In this document: positions 45,270-59,199 of the stretch, one piece after another
How positions within the stretch are numbered: position 1 is the first letter of the stretch
How the letters are laid out: every line of letters begins with the position of its first letter
Source: Larus michahellis
Lineage: Eukaryota > Chordata > Aves > Charadriiformes > Laridae
Assembly (NCBI RefSeq): GCF_964199755.1
Contig: NC_133910.1
Span: forward strand, 13,276,711-13,340,710
Length of the DNA: 64,000 bases
Reading direction: 5' to 3'
Program-made: the position numbers and the translations under genes
Notes under the pieces: model-generated
Seen by the model: only the letters and a program-made list of their open reading frames with translations
Database searches by the model: none
What the model was told of the DNA's origin: nothing

Positions 45270-45560
45270 GAGGAGGGCCGAGGTAATTGAAGCACTTAGC
45301 CACACTCCCAAGCATTGCCTCCTGCAGCTAATTAGGAAAGAGGGCCGCTGGGCTCTTCGTTATTTCTTTTAATTGTTTGTGGGTTTTGCATAACAGTGAA
45401 TGGCAGAAGAGGGATGTGCAGTTAGTGGTGAATTCTTGACTTTGAAATTTGTATAAAAGGTCACTTACAATTTGTTAACGCTTTCACAAGAGTGAATTCA
45501 ATTAGCGGCGCTGGCAGTCCCCGCACACATGTGTGCGGTGTGTTTGTAAGGAGAGGGAGA
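45270..45560. promoter_or_regulatory. Candidate conserved non-coding element with perfect 18-bp palindrome
   Basis: Contains GAGGTAATTGAAGCACTTAG, GCAGCTAATTAGG, ACAATTTGTTAACGC and GAATTCAATTAGCGG homeodomain-type cores. It ends with the perfect palindrome CCGCACACATGTGTGCGG (45521-45538), centred on a CACATGTG E-box. It lacks coding potential and repeat character, and lies in the large CFAP77 intron. Inferred regulatory role. Confidence 0.4.
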
Positions 45561-48500
45561 GATGGCAAAACAAGCAGGGCATGAATGTAAAGGCTCTTCA
45601 TTTTCCTAAGCAGCTTGTGGACTATACGGTAAAGTTATAGGCCCCTTACAGCTTTATGGTCCTCTAAATAGGTCCTGGCAATAAACCCATGAAGAGGCCT
45701 GAAAGATCATTTTTAAATGATCTCCACTTGTCCTCGCTTTCCATTAACCACTGAAGAAAATAACAAGAGGAAAAATTGGTAGAAAACACTCGGGGACCAA
45801 TATTTTTTTTTGCAGTCTTTGGGCTGGAAAAACTCTTGGTTGAAATAGTGGGTCTTTCACCCCTGTGGCAACTGCAGGATCCGTCCTGTCGAAGCACTGA
45901 TTACTCTGAATTTCTGAAGCTTCTTTACAATCCTTGTAATTTGGATGAGGAAATAACAATATAAATTATTTCACTGTGGGCAGCCAATGAGGCAGTGGCT
46001 TCTTCTAAGTGTCAGAGGATCTGTTATTTTGCTCAGAGGGCTCGTATGTATAGAACAGTAAAAAGAATAAAATCCATTGTAAACACGCACTTTAAAAGAT
46101 TTATCAGATGCTCATAGCTGTACTTAGGAGTACACATGGTTACAAGAGCACCGATTTGCTTTACTATTCCCTCCCAGGCCCGGAGTGAGATGTGTACTTG
46201 GAATGGTCCTAAATGCACACGTGGAAACACGTGTCTTGCAGTGAAGATACCAAGCCAGCTCTTACCCATTAAATACCTGGCTTCACAAGCTGGAATTTGT
46301 GCATTAGCATTGAATTTTTGGCTTGGAGATACCCTTTGTCTGACTTAATTGAAGATTATTTAGATTTGTCTTCAATACATTTGTCTGTGACTGGAAATCT
46401 GCCATTACCCTGTGAGAAACTCAGGTGGGATGTGATTACGGGGCAGAGCTATTCTGCCTGGAGGTCTCAATCCATGGCTGAGAGTGAACAGCGCTCAGTC
46501 TGCAGCCATCAACGAATGCAAAACATCCTGATGAGTGAAAAACCCAGAAAAAATCCCCACAACACTGAGCAAAACAAATCAAAGAGCAAGGTCTTCCCCT
46601 TGACCTCCATCCCATGCTTGAATCTCTCCGGCTGGGTGGGAACATTACTTGGTTTGAAAGGAAGAGGTGTCAATGAGGGCTGAAAAGCTTTGCTTTCACA
46701 AAAAGGATTCTGTGGCTGTTTCCCTCTGACCCAGGTTTTCATTGCACAGACTGCAAAAGCAGAATTTTGCAAAGGAGAAAGTCCGTCTGTGGCAAGAAGT
46801 AGTTTTAGACGGCAAAAGCTTTTTGGTAGAAATTTTTTAGCCAGATGTAATAACTGGAGATAAATCCACAGACAACAGTCAGTCTCTGTAAGAGAGTAAA
46901 TTACTTTCCTATTCAGTGTAATGCAATTGGTAATAAGGGATCTAAATCTCTTTCTTTAGATCTTTTTTCCCCAGCTCTGTGGCTGACGTGCAGGACCTGA
47001 ACGTTATGCCAAACCATGACTTGGCTGTTTATTTTCTCTTAATCCTGAAGTAGTCTGAAGAAGCCTGAAGTAGTCAGAAACTGTTACAACTGCAGTAAAT
47101 AGCTACACTGAAGTAGAACCAGCATCTTCACGATGCACTCCGGACTTTTGGAGGGAGGTAACAGGTCTTTGGCCAACCAGATGCTGCAGCCACCCGGGCA
47201 CAAGGCAGCACGGCCCAGGCGGCTGCGGCTGGGAGCTCTGCAGCAGCTAATGTACACCAGCGATGCGAGCACATACCCACCTGGAACGTCTCCAGCAGAA
47301 GAAAATGATTCTTGAAATAGAAATTCTTATCTTAGCAATGTGAGAAGGGTGGCAGAGACACAAAGTGCCTTTCGCAGTGGAACAGGGTAGGATATGCAAT
47401 TATCTGAACTGATGGGAGTCCTATATTTTTTTAGCTTGGTTGCATTTTTCTGGCGCCTTCAGCCTGACAGTGGTTTCAGTCACTGTGTTACTTTTTCATA
47501 ATTTGTTTTGTCAGTGCTCAGATATTTTTTTCTAAAACTTTTGTTTGCCCCAGTCTTTTGGATTTTTGTGGCTTTGCGCTCTCGTTATTTGTTTGGCTTC
47601 CAGTGATCGTGGATCGGATGTGGGCTTGCTGCAATATTGCCCTTTCTTGCCCGTCCAGCTTTTCCTGGTGGGTTCTTTCCAGGAACACCCTCTGCTCTTC
47701 AATATTGTTTCTTTGACATATCTTTGCAGCGGGTCTTATAGATAGAATAGCTTTTTTCCAGGGCCATATATTAATGACCTGAAATGTTCTTTAAGTGTCT
47801 CAAAAAGAAACCTACAGGTGCACTCTCTGTGCCAAAGAGATGCTGGAAGCACCTTTTGGGCAGCTTTCTGAACTTTGTTCTGGCTGCGTGTAAACATCAC
47901 GGACACTTTGGGTGGAAAGGCCACTTGGAAAGCAGGAGTATTGAAACCCCCCTTCTCGGGGAAGGTGAAAGCTAAGGACAGAGCAGTCAGTCGAGCCAGG
48001 AAGCTGCAGGGACAGCCGAGGCAACAGCTGAGCTGCTAAAGGCCAGTGAGACAATTGTCAACGGAGCATTAGGACAATCGCAAATGATACAGAGAAAAAA
48101 GGAGGTACTGGATAAATGATGCCCTTGGCCAATTGTAACAATTCGATGAAGAGAGACTGCAGTGACCAAGTGCTTTAGAGAGATGAGTTTGCTGCAGGAA
48201 CATGGTGAAAGCAGCTGCCAAAGGATTAAGACCAGTTTTAGAGCACGGGAGGTGGAATGTTAGGAGGAAATCAAGTTAGAAGGAAAATGGGATGTAAAAT
48301 TCAGGAAAGGGACAGTTGAAGTGAAGGCATACGGTAGGGGGGACCCGGCAGGAGACATGGGTATGACAGAGTGCCAGGGAAATCCTGCCAGCACACCCAA
48401 GGTCAGCCCAACCTACAGGCCAACTGCCAAGTGGATGGCAGCACGTCGGAGGCAGGGTTATGGCCATGCAGGCTTTGAAGGAGGTACAGGTGTAGGATGG

Positions 48501-51289
48501 CAGAGAATGGCACATCAGTGACGTCCTTGTGTCCGGGAATATGTTCTGGGACATAGTATGCAGAATTAGGAAACTTGCACTATTAAGAGGCAAATGAAAG
48601 CTCTTCTCTAAAAGCAGCCCTGGAAAGGCTGGACGCTGTGTTCCTGCTGAGGATGCACTCTGTGCTGCTGCCTCCTGGCGAGAAAGCTTGTGCTTGGGGT
48701 ACCAACTGCGTGTTTTGGCTTCAGACTCCTTCTGTGACCTTGTGCAAATCAATATAATCTAAAATCTAGCTGTAGACAGCATCTGTATCTTTGTGCTTAC
48801 TTCTAGTTCCAAAAACGACCAGTTAATGTCTGCTAATTTCAGTGCACAGTGAACTTCAATGAGAAAAGGTGGTTAGGATGATAAATGTGGGTCTGGACAT
48901 CTATCGGGGTTTGCAAATGCACCTTCAATAGCAAGCTGGGTTGACCCTAGTGAAGATCCTGGAGGTCTTCACAGAATCTGTGTCTCTTTAGATCTCGAGT
49001 ATCACCAGAACCCAGACCACTCAGTGCCCTGCATCCTCCCTCTTGTAAATCAAGGTAATTACACAAAGGGTATGGGAGTTGTATACACCTGCTAGTAGCA
49101 CTGTGTTGTGGGGTTGTTTTGAGTGAAAGGAGGTAGAACTTGTGTCCAGGAGGACAGAAACCCTAATCCGCACACATCTTACAGCTATGTAATGTCATGC
49201 ACAAAGCAGGTGGATGGGATGGGTTTAGCTCTGGAAGGGGAGGCATCGCCAACGATGGGCATTTTCCTTGAAAGAAAACCCGTAGACCTGTTTGTGGTGG
49301 GGCTGAGGGCTGGGGCAGGTGAAGTTGAGCGTGCATACACTGTAACGTGGTCGTTACCCCAGCGCCTGCGCTCAGCACAGATGTACTCCCTCGCAAATTG
49401 TGGCTTGCACAAGGCAAGCTCTTGTAGAGATCAGAAGCTGGAGGGTGACTCAGGGGAGCCTGACTGGAGGATGCCCCACGGGGGAGGCTGGGACCCTGCC
49501 ACATCCTCGTTACCGCTGACCTTGGCACAAGCGCTGCCTGCTGATGGATCGGCTACGGAGCTGGACAAGACCCTGGGGAAGCACTGTATTATCTATTATC
49601 GTCCCATCAGTGCCTCCCCTGACCCCTCCCAGCTCCGAATGCCAGAGGCATCAGGGAGGGAATAAATCTCTGTCTGATACTGAGAGAGAGAAGGGAGCGA
49701 GAGCAGGAAAAAGGAGAGATGAAAAATGTCCTTTTTATGGCTCTCACAACAGAGCTGGCCACATGATTCGTAGCAAACATTTCTGTGGGAAAAGGGAGGG
49801 AGAGAACGAGGGGGAATCAGCAAAAAACCAGAGCTGCTTCTCTCCCCTGGAAGATGCCCATGGGGAATGAAGAGAGGGGTACGGGTGACCTTTGAAGGTA
49901 AATATCCCAGGAAAGGAAAGAGTCCTCAAAGGTTCAGAAAGCTCACTCCAGTGTCTGACGCTGCCTTGTGAAATGCTCCATGCAGCACACGTCCACTGTG
50001 AACAGAAAGCAGAGGCATAAGCGGTCTGCCGTGCTGGAGGGAACAGCAGGGCCAGGGCGTGATTAATAAGGCACTAATAGCAACCACAGCATTTGTGTTC
50101 ATTTCTATTTGGGATGATCCAGGAGAGTTCGTACTTGTGAGCCTGGGGAGAACTCCTGACCTTGGTCTCTTCAGGAGAGAGAAGCTTTTAGCAGTGCAGC
50201 CCAGGGCCCGAGAAGGGTCTGGACATATGTTGCCAGGGCTTGAGAAGCCCCCTGCGCGTTCCCCACTGGCAGCTGCAAGACCACAAACATGTTCCTGTGA
50301 CAGGTCCTGAGCTGCTCGGGCTCATAACGCCCTGTGCTGCGGTTTCCAGGGCGGCAGCCGGCCCCAAGGCTCTGTGCTGGCACGAGCTGTGCAGAAGAGC
50401 TGCAACAGGGCTGTGGGTGCAGACTGGCAGGGTTTGCGTTGGCACTCCAGAGACTGTCCCAGAGCATTGCCATCAGCAGACAGGGTGGCTGCGACTTCCA
50501 GTGCTGTGGGAAGGCACCCTGGCTCCCCGGCCTTCTCAGCCGTACCGTCTGTGCTGTGCCTTGGGCTAGAGAATGACATGCAGGCTCTGCTCTTGTTGAA
50601 AAACTTCACTGCACCTGAGGTGTTCATCGAAGCGGACATTTCTAAAGGCAAGCAAGTGCGTGGAGCCATGGCAAAAGACCGTATGCCACCATTCTCTTCT
50701 GTCCCCAGACGCGCACGTATCTTAGTTGTGAGTGCCTTCCCAATTAGCAGCACTAAGGACACAATTGTACAGGATTTAGAGTCCAAAAGCAGAAGCAACT
50801 TAAATCCATTGAGAACTGAGTCATTTTTAATAGGGCAAGTCTTGCTGAACCTGGTCAGCTGTGATTTGGGACAGGCTTGGGCTGGGGAGTGCTCACCAAA
50901 GCTGCTATCCTTAACTTGCCAGTCATGGAAAAGTGTGTTAAATTCCCACTTTTACCGAAATTGCTGTAACAACTCCTTGGTAATCCCAGTAATTTGATTT
51001 TGTGTATAACATGCTTTTAAAGTAAAGGGATAAATACAATCAGTCTGCATAAAAGGTAGCTATTAAGGAGCAGGCAAGTTGTACAATAATAACTTTAAAT
51101 TAAAAGCCCTTTCCCACCACTTCTGCTGTTGTGGGGTCTGCAGATTTTCCTTAAAACTTTTGAAACGTGCTTAGACTACTTACAGGCAGCCATTTAACCT
51201 CCGTTTATGAAGAAATAAAGCAAAATTGATGTTGATTTTTGTCTACATTGGGGGATACTTTTGCAACATAAAAGCCCTTTTGCCTGCAA

Positions 51290-51600
51290 TTTGCAGAGCA
51301 GCCCTGTCACATCGGTGAGGGCTGATACTGATAAAGATAAAGCTTTATAGCTGGGGCATTTGCAGCTAACAGCAAGCTAATGCTACATTTTCATTTTGAT
51401 GCAATTAATGTTAATGTCTGCTACGAAAATTGTCATTAAATACCATTTTAAAATCCATTCAATTTGCATATGCAAAGCCCATTTACTATCATGTAAAATA
51501 CACAGTGCCGTTCATCATGTCTTTTCTTTAGAATTTGTAGCTGTTATTTTTCTGGTAGTGATTATTATCCAGCTCTTAAAATGAAGCCTAATGTCTGGTC
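51290..51600. promoter_or_regulatory. Candidate conserved non-coding element with palindromic POU octamer pair
   Basis: An AT-rich, non-repetitive segment with GATAAAGATAAAGC, AGCTAATGC, GATGCAATTAATGTTAATG and the perfect palindrome TTTGCATATGCAAA (51463-51476), two octamer-like sites back to back. ATTTGCAT is at 51462-51469. It lies about 1 kb from a CFAP77 exon. Such dimeric octamers bind POU factors; BARHL1 neurons and hair cells express several. This is the best distal enhancer candidate by motif texture; activity is inferred. Confidence 0.45.
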
Positions 51601-52616
51601 CAGACCTGCACAGAGCGAGAAAACCCTCCGTGCTGCAGCAGCAGCATCAGAGCTGCTTCGGAGCCACTTCCAGAGGCTTCGAGCACTCGTTTGTGCTGGA
51701 CTCACAGGGGCTCTTCCGCACTGCCGTGCCCTCCAGCCCCCCTCGTGCTCCCGTGGAGGACAGGCAGCAGAAGGACCTAGAAGTCCGTCTAAGCAAGGTG
51801 CTGGTGTTCTCTCCTGCAGATTCCCTGTCGCACAGTTCCCCATGAGAAATCAGCACAGCAGGCAGTTGGGAGCTGGTATGTGAGGGGGACGTTAAATGGG
51901 TCACTTCTAAACACTGTACCTGTTTGAACCTCGCAGACGCTGGATGCTTTATAAAAATCTTCTGAAAGATGCTGCGATGCAAAAGACCTAACTCAGTGTG
52001 AAGCCTTAAACATCCTGTTGCGTTTTAAGGAACGAACAGGTAGACTTATGCCCTTCTAGAGGGGTTGCTGGGGAAGCAGCAGGTACCAGCTCCCCTCCAG
52101 CCCTTGGGCGGGAGCGCAAGAAAGCAGAAGAGAGCAGTGAAAACCTTCTTTGCCTCCATCCTGCCGTACTACCAGTTTCTGCCCAATGCAGGGAGATGAA
52201 CTAACAAGTGAGAGAGAGTGGGATAAGGAACTTGAACTGATCCTTAACTACACCAAAGTACTTCAACCAGTGCAAACAGGTAGAAATGCTGTTGCTCTGA
52301 TTTTCTGACCCTGGGAAGCCATTATTCTGGCTTACAACTCTTCATGTTTAAGTTAAAGGATTGGCATTGAACGAACTTTTAAGAGGTTCCAAGCCTTTAG
52401 TGCCAGAGGTGTAATGGGGATGCGTTGTGGCACGTAGATTAGATTTAGGTAGTTGATTATCTGACACACAGGTGCAATCAGACATGGAAGTGGTGCTGCG
52501 ACTCAGTTGCATGTCCAGGTTCGGGAGACTTCTGTTTTGGGAACTGTGGTAGCTGAGATGTGGGGGTAGGAAGGGATAATCTCATTCTGAGCAGGGCCCC
52601 AAGCCTTCCCCCTTAC

Positions 52617-52845
52617 CGCGATGTGATGCCATAAGTGAAGTCTGCAGGTACTTTAGGAGGACTTCTCTTGAAGCGACTGTGTTCATCATCTTTGCGCCGA
52701 ATGTCCTTGGCCTTGTAGTACAAATTAAATTCATGGGCTGTGGTATAACCAGCCTTCAGAGCACCACGGTTCATGGTGATGAAGTCTCGAGGCATCTTCT
52801 GAGCTGAAGTAGTCCTGGGCTTTACCGTATTCCAGTGGCCTATTG
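52617..52845 (-). CDS. CFAP77: CFAP77 internal coding exon
   Basis: The acceptor CCTTCCATCTCCAG precedes 52845. Two bases complete the alanine split with the previous exon, 75 codons follow, and two bases are left before the donor ATCGCG|GTAAGG at 52617. The peptide starts AIGHWNTVKPRTTSAQKMPR, then DFITMNRGALKAGYTTAHEF, NLYYKAKDIRRKDDEH and PADFTYGITSR. GHW..VKP, DFI.MNR.ALKAG and F.YGI..R are conserved CFAP77 features. The methionine in KMPRDF is internal, not a start. This is the longest CFAP77 exon in the window. Confidence 0.92.
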
Positions 52846-53723
<878 letters not shown>

Positions 53724-56266
53724 CTAGGGAGTGCTGCATTTCACACGTTTTACCTGAGTTAGAAAGTCACCTGTCCTTGCTGGAAATAGGGATCCTGACT
53801 CAATATATACGGACTTGAAGCCTTGTTTGGTTAACTTCTCCTTTGGCTGGGATGCCCAGCCGTGCTGTCAGCTGGAGAGACTCTGCAGCGAGTCTTAGCT
53901 TTCCTTTGTTATTTCATTTCCAAGTTGTGCACCCTCCTAGAGAACTGGCACAAACTTCCCCAGGCACAATCACGTCACCATTCCTGCCTGGGAATAATCA
54001 AGGCGCAAGGCATGTTGCAGGGGGAGGATAAGGGGGATGGAGAAGGGGGAGCAGAGCCTGGGCTTTATAGCACAGAAAAGAAGAGAACTTGAGCTCAATA
54101 ACCTCATTTTTATTTAGTTTTAAAATGAACTCTTCCCCAGCCCATGCGTGTCCCAGCCTGGTGGTGTCTGTGGGATTAACTGACCTCCCCTCACCCCTTT
54201 GTCTCTACCCTCCCATCTCCATGGTGAAGTCGCTGCAGGATGCGTGTGTCTTGAAACCTTATTGCTGCTTGACAGGGAGGTGGTGGAGGAGGGAAGGGGC
54301 GAGAGCCTGGCAGCCTGGGTCTGTGCGCTCCTGCTAGGAGACACTGGAGTAGGGTCAGGCAACAAGCACCCCAGAACCCCGAGGCCTGGTGTGGGTGCTT
54401 TGGGAAAGGTTTTTTTCCATGGGAAGGGTAGCGGGGAAGCTGGGGTGTTGCAGGTGTTGGCAGGTCTTGCTGGGAGGATGGTAGTGCTGAAATCCTGCCT
54501 CTAGTGCTTCTCATGGGTGAATGAATCGTTGAACATTGGCATTGAAATGACTGTTATTACACTCCAGAGTGAACGCTCTCTGGATCAGGAGAGGCTGATT
54601 CAAATGCAGCCCTTTGCACAGGGTTCGAGTGAAGAAAGTGCGACTGAAAACGAGCAACCTCCACATGCCACTGTGGCAGGCTGAGGCTGTACAGCAGTCG
54701 ATAAGCGACACTGCTCACCGGAACTGCTTGTTTAGGAATATTGTCCCAACCCAAATTTACCTTCTGCTCTCAGCCAGCTCTGTGCAAACCCTGGCCAGGG
54801 CCTTGGAGCAGCCATGGCTCTCCTTTAGGCTGCCAGCCTGACGGCTCCTTTCCAATGTGCTGTTAGGTGGTACTCACCAAGTGTGAGTGATGCTGCTGAG
54901 GAGCTTGAGCTGTTCTGCACCAGGCTCAGCTCGGGCAAAACTCTCACTGAGCCAGTTTTACCTGGAGAGTGAGGGTTAATAACCCCCACCCAAAATAGGC
55001 ACCTTTCCAGAGCGCTCTGCATTGAGGTCTCTAGAATTTGCTCATAATTACTCAAACTTTTTTGCCTCTTTTTGTGCATTCGGTTTGGAGTTTCTCAGCT
55101 TATGTCTCTATAAGCAGCTACACAAAAACTGAAAATGGCACAGTGGCTGTGGCACGGGGCTCCTCAGCAGTGTGTCCCGGGGTGGGATTGTGCCCTCTTG
55201 CTTGAGCAACTTGTCCGTGTTGTGACAACAGGTTTGCTCCTTTGCAGATCCTGGCAAGCTGGCCGTCAGCTTTGCCAGTCTGTGATCGTTGGGATCATGG
55301 GGTCTGCAAGCCCATACAGTGCTGCTTTACAATAAATCCAAGGTCTTGCTTCCCAGGTCTGGGAGGGAAGTGCTTCATCTCGGTCCTGTTAAATCCATGC
55401 ACTGGTGACGTTATAAAGCAGGTGTGGTATTCCTGCGGCTTTCACGTGCACGAGTTCACCAGAAAATGAATTTTCTGGACTTGTTAAGATCCTTTGATAG
55501 GCTTGAAAACCCCATCAGGCTCCTTGCCCTGTGTGAAGCTACAGATCCTTTGTTGCAAACAGATCTTTTTGAAAGCAATCGATTCAGCTACCTGACACCG
55601 CCTGTGCATGACATGGCTGCGTTCCCCCAGCTGCCTCCTGTGAACCTCTAGCAGAGGAAGGGACTGTCCCTTGCAGATGTGTCCAGCGCTGGGCACGATG
55701 GGAGTGAGCGGGCTTTTAGTGCTACCGCAACTGAAATAGCACACGGCAGCGCTAAACCATATGTGCATGCTGTGTGCGAGTTAGGGAGCTCGCGCAAAGT
55801 GTATAAACCGGTGCCAGGGATGATAAAGTATCTTTCATTGCTGATCTGTTTCTCCTGTATTTACAGGCATTTGTACGCTAGCTATTTTTAGATTAGTTGT
55901 CGCTGTTATACAAGGGAAATGGTGTAACATTCCCCAGATGCACGAGAAAAGGCTTTTTCCAGGGACCATGTTCTGATACTGGCTCAGTTAAGTGAGGTCA
56001 GAAATGTGCCGTGATGGCAAAGGTGTGGCAGACGGGAGAAATTTGCTGAGAAACTGCGGGAAAGCAGAGAGGTTTGTAACCCGTGGCAAAGCTGCTTCCA
56101 GACCTTTGAATGCAGAACTCTGTAGAATGGAAGAAATTCCAGGGTTTAAAGATTCCCTTTTGTAGAACACCTGAAGTTAACACAGTTGAGGATTTACTCC
56201 ATCACAAAATGAGCGCGTGCTGCTTCTTTTTATGATCGGGTGGCATTTTACAGTCATTTTGCACTG

Positions 56267-56319
56267 AATAAATAAAGCTGAAGGTGCTGGATAATTAATT
56301 AAAAAAAAAAAAAAAAAAA
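56267..56319 (+). repeat. Overlapping AATAAA signals followed by poly(A) tract
   Basis: AATAAATAAA (56267-56276) is followed 24 bases later by a 19-base A run (56301-56319) and an AAAC-rich tail. This is the layout of a polyadenylated, reverse-transcribed mRNA end on the + strand. No recognisable coding remnant precedes it, so a chance simple repeat remains possible. Confidence 0.4.
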
Positions 56320-57799
56320 CAAACAAAAACCAACCTGGTCCAATATGTTGAACATGGAGAGAACCCGTGCCTGAAGAAACTCAGCGGGCTCAGAGGACTC
56401 TGGTTGCCTGCCAACAACTTCTACCCGCAAAAACAAAGAATGGGAAGGAGGTAGCAGGAATGAATCTCGCTCAGTGTAACCCAAGACTACAGCCTTTCTC
56501 ATTCATAAATTAGCAAAAGGCTGTTGCAGCCTCATGGGCTGGTTCCATTTGTTTGTCCTGGGGCACTGTAGGTGTGCTGTGTTGTAAAGCTGTGGGGAGA
56601 GCGAGCCGAAGCTGATGTAGAAGGTCCTTTTTACTTCCCCAGCTCCAGCACCGTTTCCTGCGTTCAGGTTTAGCCTGTCACGAAGCTGCTTGGCTGGAAT
56701 ACAGATCTGTCTGACAGCTGTGCCCATCAGCAGACAACTTCATTAAACCTCATTAAGATGTCATTTCTCTGCCTTATTTCCCACCTCTTGGCTCTAATTA
56801 AAACCGTCTCTCTCTACATCCCAGGCGGTCCTAATTTTCTCTGGGTACCTTCTGCAAGTTTTCTCCCTTTACGACCTCTGTGAGGAAAATCCAGCATCTT
56901 AAATACTGTTTATCCAGCCTGTTTGGAAAAGACAACTCTAGACTTTTTCCTGAAGCATTCCCAGAGCATCCAGCAGAGATCATCGCCTCCTCCCAGGGCT
57001 GCGAGAGATGTATGCTGAGGCTTTGTTTACTCTCTCACACTGTCTTTAAGGACTCAGTTAATGCGTTCTTTCCCCTTGGACATGATAGTTTTCGTGGTTG
57101 AACTGGGTGTGTCTGAACTGGGTTTGGAGGGTGCCACACTCAGACTGGCCACAGCGCAGTGGTGGGGGTGTTTTATCAGCGGGGATACCCTGGTTGGCTG
57201 AAGAGCAAGCGGTGTTGGGTGTATTGAGCTCCCCAGTCTTTGCCAGGTAGTTTCTGATTTGTGCAGTCCCAGGTTTGAGTCCTGGATTTGTATTTTAGTG
57301 TCTAACGGTGTTGGAAAATGCTTGCTGTGAAGGAGGGAGGAGGCTCGGAAATGGGTCTGTTGGCAAGAGGTGGGCGTGTTGCGAATGTGTAAGGAAGGAC
57401 AAAACCTTTAAGGATTCCAGGTTTTGTTGCAAGACTTATTTGTGTGTCGTCCCCTGGTATTTATGGCCCATCGACACACGTTGCATCCATTTTCTAAAGA
57501 TGACTGAGACTGCGAGAGGGGCAGGAGACGTGTCTGTGCCGAGAGGTACAGCGAGAGATGGAGGCATGGATTCTTAATCCCTGCATCTAAGGCAGCCCTT
57601 TGCTGGGAGGGGATGCTGGGCAAATCCATGAACGCTCTCTGCTCTGACTCAGCCGGGGCTGCCCGGTCGCCTCCTCGATGGCCCTGCTCCGTGAACGCCT
57701 ACAAACCCCACGCCAGTGCATTTTCAGCCCGCCAGGCCCTGCCTCCTTCCCTACCTTCTGTTCCCCTTTTCATTACACCCCCTCGTACAGTAAAGCCTC

Positions 57800-57985
57800 C
57801 CGTCACGCTGCCATTACTATTATTATTGCAGATTTACTGCACTTGCAGAGTGAAGTGATTGCGGTGACAAGGCCCAGCATTTTTCCCTCCTTCCCCCCGC
57901 GACAGCTTGAAATCAAGCCCTTCATTTGCATTTACATGATCTTGCTGTGCAGCTTATGAGATCGGGAGATTTATTTGCTACTTAG
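57800..57985. promoter_or_regulatory. Candidate conserved non-coding element
   Basis: Contains the octamer ATTTGCAT (57924-57931), GAAGTGATTGCGGTGAC and GATGTTTGATTACAC, in non-repetitive sequence after a short TATTATTATT run. No coding frame supported. Inferred from motif texture. Confidence 0.3.
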
Positions 57986-58485
57986 CTTGATGTTTGATTA
58001 CACTCTAAGAAGGCAGTGAGCTACAAAGTGCAGGGATACATCAGAACTGAGCTACTGAAAGCCTCTGGGGGACAGTAACTCAACATCAGGTTTAGGTAGA
58101 TGAGAAAGGGAATGTTCAGTGTTTTGAGAAAGGCAAATTTGATCAGATTTTTTTTCTTTAAAGGTGGAGGGAAAAACTTACTTTCCCTCTCTCTCTCTCA
58201 AAAAAAAAAAGAATGTTGTTTAGAAAAACACACCTGAAAATCTGGATTTGTTAATGCAGAAGAAATCCTAGCAGGGGCTGGTGGCTGCTGGGCTGCCTGC
58301 CGCTAACTGCTTGTAACTTCCCCTTCCAAGAAGATTATTAATAATAAGTTGGCAGTTATCTTTGAAGCTTTTCATAAACATTAAAGGTCAAAATCAAAGG
58401 AAGCTTTGCTTGATGAAGGATCACAAAATCTGACCCTGGCTTATTAAGCTTCAGAACATTCCACTGAGCATTAATCCTGCTGTAA

Positions 58486-58558
58486 CAGTGGGGAAACTGA
58501 GGCAGGGAATTAATGTGTCCATGCAGGACAGCAAAGGGAATGGAGTTTGGACTGGGGA
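58486..58558 (+). mobile_element. MIR-like ancient SINE fragment
   Basis: CAGTGGGGAAACTGAGGCAG followed by GGAATTAATGTGTCCATGCA parallels the MIR core phrase GGGGAAACTGAGGCTCAGAGAGGTTAAGT. The match weakens afterwards. By-eye call. Confidence 0.5.
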
Positions 58559-59199
58559 GAGAAGTGGACCGTTCCGCTCAGTGTTCAGAGTGGGAGACCA
58601 AGTTATTACAGTGTCCCACAGGAGTGCGAGAGTCTTCCAGAGGAATGGGTGATGGTTGGGCCGACTGCTGCCCTCAGACTTAGTAACAGTAAAGCGCGAG
58701 GATCTTACTGTGAGTTTAAGCCCTTTCACTACAAAGACTCTAGATAGGTTAGAGAGACTAGTAACCCCAAGCACGTCTACACGCACGTTCCGCACTAACT
58801 TCTGCTCCTTGCTGACCTGCACGGGGAGCTGTAGCCTTATCAGCTAGAAACCTTTGAATGTCAGGTCTATTGGAAAGATTTTTGCCCTCTAGGAGCTACG
58901 TTTTGCATAACGCTGGCAGCAGAGGACTGCACGGACAGGTGGGACACAGGGGTCCCCCTCGTGGGTTAGATATGGCAGTTAGATAAGGCAGATGGCACTT
59001 CCAGCCCCGGGTTTTACCCACCCAACCCCAGGCACCTGTGTGCCTTCCCATCTTCTCTGCTCATGGCGGAGCCGTAACGCCGATAACTGAGGGCCACACA
59101 CCCGGGTCCCCAACACAGAAACCCATATCTAAGGAAAGCCGCCTGCTATCTGGTACAGCAGCTTCACGTGCAAACTGTTTGTACTTAGCTTTTAGTCTT

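Larger units (their letters stand above)
39897..52616 (-). other. CFAP77: Large CFAP77 intron with candidate regulatory elements
   Basis: A phase-2 intron of about 12.7 kb. No coding exon was recognised. It holds a CR1 fragment at 44.54 kb and candidate conserved elements at about 42.8-43.35, 45.27-45.56 and 51.29-51.60 kb. Short open frames throughout have no splice or domain support. Confidence 0.75.

Noticed and set aside
57268-57290. CCCAGGTTTGAGTCCTGG resembling a tRNA T-arm
   Set aside because: No acceptor stem, anticodon arm or D-arm in register nearby; at most a degraded SINE B-box.
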